Assembly: GCA_002427745.1 (NCBI GenBank)
Contig: DIYF01000049.1
Span: 1 to 27,256, forward strand
DNA: 27,256 bases
Source of the DNA: Roseivirga sp. UBA6061
GTDB taxonomy: Bacteria; Bacteroidota; Bacteroidia; Cytophagales; Cyclobacteriaceae
Reading direction: 5' to 3'
Part shown: positions 22,313 to 27,256 of the stretch, piece by piece
How positions within the stretch are numbered: the stretch's first letter is position 1
Layout of the letters: each line of letters starts with the position of its first letter
Notes under the pieces: model-generated
What the model was told of the DNA's origin: nothing
What the model saw: the letters and a program-made list of their open reading frames with translations, nothing else
The model's database searches: none
Made by a program: the position numbers and the translations under genes

Positions 22313-23236
22313 ATGGGATTCGAGCATGCAGTCATCATAAGAGATAAAACCAGGCTTGAGCAACTGACAGAACGTTTTAATACAAAAGCTCAGGCCAGGT
22401 TTTATATTGAAAGATCCGGGGCAGACTTTGATCTCTATGAAGAGGAGCACAGGGTTTTTTATACGGGGCTCAGAAAGTTACAGGACGGGCTGAAAAAGGA
22501 ACTCAAATACAAGGTGGTGGACCGTTCTTTTTTGCCCACCTATCTCTTCAACGAACAGGAGCTGGTAATTGTGGTCGGTCAGGATGGGCTCGTGGCCAAT
22601 ACCGCCAAGTATGTCAATGATCAGCCCATTATTGCGGTGAACCCCGACCCGGCCAGCTATACCGGAGTTTTGCTACCCTATAGCCCTGCCACTTTTAAGA
22701 ATGCTCTTAACTCTGTTTTGGCCAATACTCATAAGGTCAAAACGGTTACCATGGCAGAGGCCGTGATGAGTGACGGACAGCGTCTCCTAGCCTTCAACGA
22801 TTTTTTTATCGGGGCCTCCAGTCATGTCTCTGCCCGGTATAGACTCTCTTTTCAGGGGGAGTCAGAGGTGCAATCTTCAAGTGGTATCATCGTATCCACG
22901 GGGGCCGGTTCTACAGGCTGGCTGAGTTCCGTCTTCAATATGACGCACAACGTGAATCAGTATTTCAGGCCTGGTAAAAAGCACAGACAACCCGCCATGG
23001 ACTGGAATACCAATCATTTGCTTTTCGTGGTGCGGGAGCCCTATGCCAGTGTCAATACACAGGTGGCGCTGGGCTTCGGGCGTATCAATAAAAATGATCA
23101 CCTGCACATAGAATCACATATGGCTGGTAATGGCATCATCTTCAGTGACGGGATTGAAGCTGATCACCTGGAATTCAACACCGGAACATCTGTAAAGATT
23201 AGTATGGCCCCTGAAAAGGCTCATATCGTTGTCTGA
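22313..23236 (+). CDS. Divergent NAD-kinase-fold protein
   Basis: A 307-residue cytoplasmic protein of the ATP-NAD kinase superfamily. The family G-G-D-G-T motif appears as G89-Q-D91-G92-L, keeping the catalytic Asp. An N-D-F-F-I-G-A segment replaces the N-E motif, and V-S-T-G-A-G-S-T-G-W corresponds to the T-P-T-G-S-T-A-Y loop. Strands G-I-I-F-S-D-G-I-E near the end match the closing beta-rich domain. The N-terminal 85 residues differ from housekeeping NadK. It could phosphorylate NAD(H) or another nucleotide or polyol, or only bind it. Fixed pairing with the SPFH gene (4-nt gap) suggests a dedicated role; the genome's normal nadK should lie elsewhere. Confidence 0.78.
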   Translation: MGFEHAVIIRDKTRLEQLTERFNTKAQARFYIERSGADFDLYEEEHRVFYTGLRKLQDGLKKELKYKVVDRSFLPTYLFNEQELVIVVGQDGLVANTAKYVNDQPIIAVNPDPASYTGVLLPYSPATFKNALNSVLANTHKVKTVTMAEAVMSDGQRLLAFNDFFIGASSHVSARYRLSFQGESEVQSSSGIIVSTGAGSTGWLSSVFNMTHNVNQYFRPGKKHRQPAMDWNTNHLLFVVREPYASVNTQVALGFGRINKNDHLHIESHMAGNGIIFSDGIEADHLEFNTGTSVKISMAPEKAHIVV

Positions 23237-23239
23237 TGT

Positions 23240-24469
23240 CTATTTGGCCAGCAGGATCTTCATCATCTCACGGGCGCCCACCTGACCTTTCTTTTTAATC
23301 AGGTCTCTGGGAGTGCCGTCCCCTATTTCATAGGTAATGCCTTCCGCTTTGAATTCACTGTAGAACCAGTTTTTGGATACAGGAGAGTTGACAGCAAAAG
23401 GACTGATTACCCCCTGATCTTCCGGTATCTCTTCAAATATTTCAGCTATCCATTCACGGGCGAAACCGGGGATTACCGATTTTACCGTATCGTCATAGAT
23501 GTAGTAAATATCAGACCAGGTGGAGTGGAAATCGAGTCCCAGGGTAACTTCGCCTTCAGAGGCATTCACTTTATCGATGATATCTTCACATACCTGCCTT
23601 ACCTCAGGTTGACGATAATAAGCCCAGTCGCGGTTCAGGTCAATACCTCCTTCATTATGTCGCCAGTGTCCCAGGTCTACACCATCGGGGTTCATCATAG
23701 GATAAACCAGTACCCTGTATTTATCTAAAAACCGATTGCTGAGTTCACTGTCACTTACAATCTCTTCCAGAAAGTGCATCATGGCCAGGTTGCCGGTAAC
23801 TTCCGGAGGATGCTGCCTGCTAAGTACAATGAGTACCTCTTTGCCGTCAGGACTGCCATTGGTGATATCCATGCTCAGTAGCTCTCGGCCCAGTCGGCTC
23901 TTGCCAGGCGAACCGTAGGTTACTTTCTCAGTGTTCAGGCTTCGGGTCCATTGTTTCATATCGTTTGAATCAATAATCTCCTGGGCAGATATGTACAGGG
24001 TGTCAGTACTGATGTCTATGGTCATGGTGGCCCTGAGCGAATCTGTCGCTACAGAAAAACGACTGCTATCTACCGGCTGCCAGTTTTTTCTGTCTGCACT
24101 GGTTTTAGGCCAGTAGCGGTGGTGACCATCCGCATAATTGAGGGTGATGTCAATCGTTTTGGCCTCGGTAGATACGATACGAAAAGCATACCAGGGGCTC
24201 ATGTTGATGGGGCTGTTTTCAGGATTGATCTGAATCTCGAATTCGTTTTCTCCCAGCTCTTTGAATCCATTCATCCTGGCAGCATCAAACATGTTGTCGA
24301 TGGAAAAGCCCTGTGTGGTATACCTGCGCTCCTGCTTGGGGGTAATTGGGTGGTCATTCGTGTCTACCTTGCTGGTATATTCGAAGTCAGTGAGCTGGTG
24401 TGGTTCATAGGCTTTTTGGCAGCCGGCCAGTAAACTAAGGGCCAGTATAGCTGAGAAATAACGTTTCAT
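23240..24469 (-). CDS. M14-family zinc carboxypeptidase lipoprotein
   Basis: A 409-residue lipoprotein: the signal peptide ends in the lipobox L-L-A-G-C with Cys17. Residues about 25-165 form an N-terminal beta-sandwich of the kind found in cytosolic-carboxypeptidase-like (M14D) enzymes. The catalytic domain covers about 185-409. Zinc ligands are H220 and E223 (R-Q-H-P-P-E) and H315 (L-D-F-H-S-T). Arg280 (D-L-N-R-D-W) binds the substrate carboxylate, and Glu381 (I-T-Y-E-I-G-D) is the catalytic base. All essential residues are present, so it should be active, removing C-terminal residues from peptides in the periplasm or at the cell surface. Its stop lies 3 nt from the stop of the convergent NAD-kinase-like gene. 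It follows the M28 peptidase gene across 81 nt containing a hairpin. Confidence 0.9.
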   Translation of the reverse strand: MKRYFSAILALSLLAGCQKAYEPHQLTDFEYTSKVDTNDHPITPKQERRYTTQGFSIDNMFDAARMNGFKELGENEFEIQINPENSPINMSPWYAFRIVSTEAKTIDITLNYADGHHRYWPKTSADRKNWQPVDSSRFSVATDSLRATMTIDISTDTLYISAQEIIDSNDMKQWTRSLNTEKVTYGSPGKSRLGRELLSMDITNGSPDGKEVLIVLSRQHPPEVTGNLAMMHFLEEIVSDSELSNRFLDKYRVLVYPMMNPDGVDLGHWRHNEGGIDLNRDWAYYRQPEVRQVCEDIIDKVNASEGEVTLGLDFHSTWSDIYYIYDDTVKSVIPGFAREWIAEIFEEIPEDQGVISPFAVNSPVSKNWFYSEFKAEGITYEIGDGTPRDLIKKKGQVGAREMMKILLAK

Positions 24470-24515
24470 ATCGGTTGATTAAACTAAAAAGTACACCAAT
24501 ATAAAAAGTTCAGGG

Positions 24516-24545
24516 GAGCCCTGGATCTTTTTTACACCAGGGCTC
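24516..24545 (-). terminator. Hairpin after the M28 peptidase gene
   Basis: GAGCCCTGG and CCAGGGCTC form a perfect 9-bp stem with a 12-nt loop, 5 nt downstream of the M28 stop. A T-rich stretch follows only after about 8 nt on the minus strand, so termination may be partial, leaving the M14 gene partly co-transcribed. Confidence 0.5.
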
Positions 24546-24550
24546 GCAAT

Positions 24551-25924
24551 TCAGAGCCCATACTGGTCAATCAGGTAAATGACTGAGGCCATGGCTGCAG
24601 CTCCCAGCTCCAGTTCTCTTTGGTTGACGGCTTCAAAATTATCGATACCTGTGTGATGGTATTTGAAATACCGCTGGCTATCCGGGAGGTAACCAATCAA
24701 TGGTACGTCCTGTGCCCGCAGCGGGCTGATGTCAGCACCGCCTCCGCCTTTTTTGAACTGATAGATACCATAGGGCTCGAACAGACTTTTCCAGCCAATG
24801 AGCTTTTCCTGCTGTGCGCTGGTACCGCTGATACCGAAGCCAATGGGTAGAAAACCTCCGCGATCAGACTCCATAGCGGCAATGTGATTTTCACCGTTTT
24901 GCTCAGCCAGTTCTGCATACTTACGTCCACCCCTCAGTCCGTTCTCCTCATTCATAAACATCACAGCCCTGATGGTTCTTTTAGGTTTGTAGCCCAGCGA
25001 TTTCATGATTCGTAATACTTCAATAGACTGTACACAACCCGCACCGTCATCATGTGCTCCTTCTGCCAGATCCCATGAATCCAGGTGACCTCCGACCACA
25101 ATGATCTCGTCAGGAAATTCCGAACCTTTGATCTCACCTACCACATTATAAGAGAGTACATCCGGCAGCATTCGGGCATGTGTTTCGAAATAGAATTCTA
25201 ATTCCGGATCATCTTTTAATAAACCGCTTAGCAGATCAGCGTCATTTGTGCTGATGGCGACAGCCGGAATTTTGGGCGTATTGAGTGCATAGCGTGTACC
25301 TCCCGTATGTGGGATGTCATCCTGAAAAGATCCGAGCGAGCGAACCACGGCTCCTATGGCGCCATACTTGGCTGCTTCAGATGGCCCTGAACCACGCTGG
25401 CCGGAAGCTCCGCCATAAGCTCTGAAAGTATCGATCAGTTTAGGGTCCATGGGGCGATTGAAGAATACAATCTTCCCTTCAATATGCTCTCTTCCCAGTT
25501 TGGCGAGTTGCTGAAAATCCTGTACTTCCACCACTTGCCCGACTGTGCCTTTGGGACCCGTGCCTACCGAGTTGCCCAGGGCCGTAATGTTTACCGCCTG
25601 ACTTCCCAGCTTTCTGGAGTTCACAATTCTGCCGACTTCTTTTTCACCCCGCACCCAGTGCGGTACCATCACCTCTTGTAGAAATACCCTGTCGAAGCCG
25701 TAAGCTTCCATCTGTTGGCGGCTCCATTCCACCGCTGCTGCTGCTTCGGGCGAGCCGCTGAGTCTGCCTCCTATGCGTTTGGTCAGGTATCTCAGCATGT
25801 CGTAGCTCTCGCCATTGGCCAGTGCCTCATCAAATATTTTTTTAATCATGGCTTCGTCCCCCTGGGTCTGGGACAAAACAGGTAGGGTGAGCCCCATTAA
25901 GAGGATCAGGATAAGCTTTTTCAT
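24551..25924 (-). CDS. M28-family metallopeptidase, carboxypeptidase Q-like
   Basis: A 457-residue secreted peptidase. A signal peptide covers residues 1-19 (V-L-S-Q). A catalytic M28 domain is interrupted by a PA (protease-associated) domain at about 120-250. The di-zinc centre is complete: H280 (G-G-H-L-D), bridging D292 (A-H-D-D-G-A-G), E326 as general base and E327 (M-N-E-E-N-G), D354 (E-S-D-R-G) and H424 (Y-H-H-T). The spacings between these residues equal those in mammalian carboxypeptidase Q, so a dipeptidase or carboxypeptidase acting on short peptides is the likely activity. It starts 13 nt after the DUF3299-like gene and belongs to the lepB operon. Confidence 0.93.
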   Translation of the reverse strand: MKKLILILLMGLTLPVLSQTQGDEAMIKKIFDEALANGESYDMLRYLTKRIGGRLSGSPEAAAAVEWSRQQMEAYGFDRVFLQEVMVPHWVRGEKEVGRIVNSRKLGSQAVNITALGNSVGTGPKGTVGQVVEVQDFQQLAKLGREHIEGKIVFFNRPMDPKLIDTFRAYGGASGQRGSGPSEAAKYGAIGAVVRSLGSFQDDIPHTGGTRYALNTPKIPAVAISTNDADLLSGLLKDDPELEFYFETHARMLPDVLSYNVVGEIKGSEFPDEIIVVGGHLDSWDLAEGAHDDGAGCVQSIEVLRIMKSLGYKPKRTIRAVMFMNEENGLRGGRKYAELAEQNGENHIAAMESDRGGFLPIGFGISGTSAQQEKLIGWKSLFEPYGIYQFKKGGGGADISPLRAQDVPLIGYLPDSQRYFKYHHTGIDNFEAVNQRELELGAAAMASVIYLIDQYGL

Positions 25925-25937
25925 AAGGGTTGGTTTG

Positions 25938-26369
25938 CTAATCGATCAGCTTGGCATCATTGAGAATATACATAAGTCTCAATGGATCATCCGCATTGAT
26001 CTTCAATTTGCCCTTAACTTTGATCTTTTTTTCAGTAAAGTCAATTTGTTTTTTGCTGAAGACCTCCATGACCGTCTCCGGTCCGGCACCTCCGCAGAAA
26101 AAACAGTTGGCAAAAGGGAGTGAAGAGAGTACAAAATAGTTTTCGCCTCTGAGTTCATCCAGAGGGATCATCCAGCCCTGTAAGGTGATTTCAGTACCGT
26201 CCAGTGCCTTGACCTCTTCACTGAAGATAGGGTATTCTTCTTCGAACTGGGTAAGCTCATCAAAGCGCGTTTTATAATCTACTTTAGCCAGGGTCTTCCA
26301 GGCATTAGTTGTTTGTACCATCGCCATGGAGCTTCCTAAAAAGAACAACAAGACAATGGAGCAACGCAT
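25938..26369 (-). CDS. Secreted DUF3299-like protein with CxxC
   Basis: A 143-residue protein with a short signal peptide (M-R-C-S-I-V-L-L-F-F-L-G). The mature part has a strand pattern ending in L-Q-G-W-M-I-P-L-D, then the conserved block F-A-N-C89-F-F-C92-G-G-A-G-P-E-T, which is characteristic of DUF3299-like exported proteins. The two Cys could bind metal or form a disulfide. The last part (K-I-K-V-K-G-K-L-K-I) resembles an OB-like strand set. The function is unknown. It starts 2 nt after the signal peptidase stop, so the two are tightly coupled. Confidence 0.7.
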   Translation of the reverse strand: MRCSIVLLFFLGSSMAMVQTTNAWKTLAKVDYKTRFDELTQFEEEYPIFSEEVKALDGTEITLQGWMIPLDELRGENYFVLSSLPFANCFFCGGAGPETVMEVFSKKQIDFTEKKIKVKGKLKINADDPLRLMYILNDAKLID

Positions 26370-26371
26370 AG

Positions 26372-27256
26372 TTATTTGATCAGATCGAAAACGCGATTAA
26401 AACGAATTCTTGAGAAGAAGCCGGCTTCAGGATCGGTTCTGTCTACAGACCAGAAGATGAACAGGGGCTTTCCTACAATGTGATCGGCCGGTACAAAACC
26501 CCAGGAACGTGAATCCTCTGAGTTATGTCTGTTATCCCCAATCATATAATAATATCCCTGTTTAAAGGTGTATTCATCAATTACCTCGCCTTCAATACTA
26601 ACCGTACTTCCATTGATTACGACATCTTCGTTGTCTTCATAGTGCTCGATGATGGTACGATACAGGTCTATGTTTTCCTGAGTGAGGGGGATGGTCATAC
26701 CTTCTTCCGGCATAACCAGCGGACCGAAGTTATCAGTACTCCAGCCAAATTTGGTAACAGGCCTGTAGCCGGTCAGGTGTCCAGAAAGATAGCCCGTATA
26801 CTCAGGGAAGGCCTGTCGGTCTCCGTTCTTTTCATAAAAGATCTCGGTTACCGCCTTTACTGTATTTACTTTGGCCAGGGCTTCTGCTCTGTCAGCACTT
26901 GCGTGGATGACAAAGCCTGGTTTATCAGAGTGGCGGGTCAGGCTGGCAACAGCATTTCCCCGGGCATCTTTCGGGGCAAAATCTGTGATGCCTACATCCT
27001 GCATGGTGCGTTTATGTACCCCGTTAGTCGTTTCCACAAAATAACTGGTCTGCATATTCGGTGGGTTTTCCACCGCTTCTCCGTCTATGTAGATCTGCTT
27101 GTTGCGCAGTTCCAGGGTATCGCCAGGAACGGCCATACAGCGCTTTACATAAAATGTCTTAATGTCTACCGGAAAGTTGAGTTCCGGAGGATAGTTGAAA
27201 ACCACCGGCTCTCCGCGCCTCACACTTCTCAGGCCGGGCAGTCTGTAGGTAGGCAG
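26372..27256 (-). CDS. lepB: Signal peptidase I, partial (N-terminus outside window)
   Basis: 295 codons of an open frame that continues past the right edge; an apparent GTG start at 27223 is internal. The visible part starts with L-P-T-Y-R-L-P-G-L-R-S-V-R-R-G-E-P-V-V-F, family box C. It continues with box D (Y-V-K-R-C-M-A-V-P-G-D, where the Lys is the general base) and, after a long insertion of about 130 residues, box E (G-D-N-R-H-N-S-E-D-S-R-S-W-G-F). The catalytic Ser and the transmembrane anchor would lie upstream, outside the window. The enzyme removes signal peptides from secreted proteins at the inner membrane. The large insertion is usual in Bacteroidota members. Downstream lie three exported or lipid-anchored proteins, two of them peptidases. 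Confidence 0.93.
   Translation of the reverse strand: MPTYRLPGLRSVRRGEPVVFNYPPELNFPVDIKTFYVKRCMAVPGDTLELRNKQIYIDGEAVENPPNMQTSYFVETTNGVHKRTMQDVGITDFAPKDARGNAVASLTRHSDKPGFVIHASADRAEALAKVNTVKAVTEIFYEKNGDRQAFPEYTGYLSGHLTGYRPVTKFGWSTDNFGPLVMPEEGMTIPLTQENIDLYRTIIEHYEDNEDVVINGSTVSIEGEVIDEYTFKQGYYYMIGDNRHNSEDSRSWGFVPADHIVGKPLFIFWSVDRTDPEAGFFSRIRFNRVFDLIK

Noticed and set aside
27221..27223. GTG as the start of signal peptidase I
   Set aside because: The frame stays open to the window edge and the residues before it match the conserved box around R-L-P-G; the catalytic Ser must lie further upstream, so the gene is simply cut by the edge.
1..27256. tRNA, rRNA, insertion sequence, phage or plasmid genes
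   Set aside because: Looked for conserved tRNA ends, transposase motifs and terminal repeats by eye in all gaps and found none; small structured RNAs cannot be excluded without a covariance-model search.

Overview
This 27.3 kb window looks like chromosomal DNA of a Bacteroidota bacterium, most likely a Cytophagales-type environmental species (order-level placement is inference). The evidence is a FecI/FecR/TonB-dependent-receptor set with STN and DUF4974 domains, a carboxypeptidase-regulatory-domain protein, a 543-residue P5C dehydrogenase, several secreted Bacteroidota families (DUF6503, DUF6265), and -7 promoter elements of the Bacteroidota type TAnnTTTG upstream of several genes. I see no tRNA, rRNA, CRISPR array, insertion sequence or phage gene. 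Gene spacing is tight and composition is fairly even.

Layout. 1-1.6 kb (minus): an ECF sigma factor, overlapping by 4 nt an unusual membrane protein that joins an anti-sigma-like cytoplasmic/transmembrane part to a YCII/DGPF domain, then a secreted DUF6265 protein. 1.8-6.0 kb (minus): a FecI-type sigma factor, a FecR anti-sigma factor and a TonB-dependent receptor carrying an STN signalling domain, which form a cell-surface signalling circuit without a SusD partner. 6.1-9.9 kb (plus): an envelope-spanning operon of a transglutaminase-like domain fused to a multi-helix membrane module, a RimK-related ATP-grasp ligase, a small membrane protein and an outer-membrane beta-barrel. It is preceded by a terminator-like hairpin in its leader. 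10.1-10.9 kb: an exported pentapeptide-repeat protein. 10.9-13.4 kb (minus): CPBP membrane protein, NAD-dependent epimerase and short-chain dehydrogenase, coupled by TAATG stop/start overlaps.

13.5-19.8 kb is mostly housekeeping: DUF6503 protein, CarboxypepD_reg protein, ArsR-type regulator, YjjG-type HAD nucleotidase, P5C dehydrogenase (pruA/rocA), DinB-like protein, PaaI-type thioesterase and two small hypotheticals, with two strong intrinsic terminators. 20-23.2 kb: a DUF4407 membrane protein is divergent from a soluble SPFH/band-7 protein and a divergent NAD-kinase-fold protein. The space between them holds a 13-bp inverted repeat whose two arms each contain a TATATTTG -7 element. 23.2-27.3 kb (minus): signal peptidase I (cut by the window edge), a secreted DUF3299-like Cys protein, an M28 metallopeptidase close to carboxypeptidase Q, and an M14 lipoprotein carboxypeptidase.

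The best candidates for an under-described system are (i) the transglutaminase/7TM + ATP-grasp + small TM + outer-membrane barrel operon, where the Cys-His-Asp triad usually lost in this family appears intact, and (ii) the DUF4407 <-> SPFH + NAD-kinase-like cluster with a symmetrical divergent promoter. The ECF sigma factor paired with a membrane-tethered YCII protein is a third.
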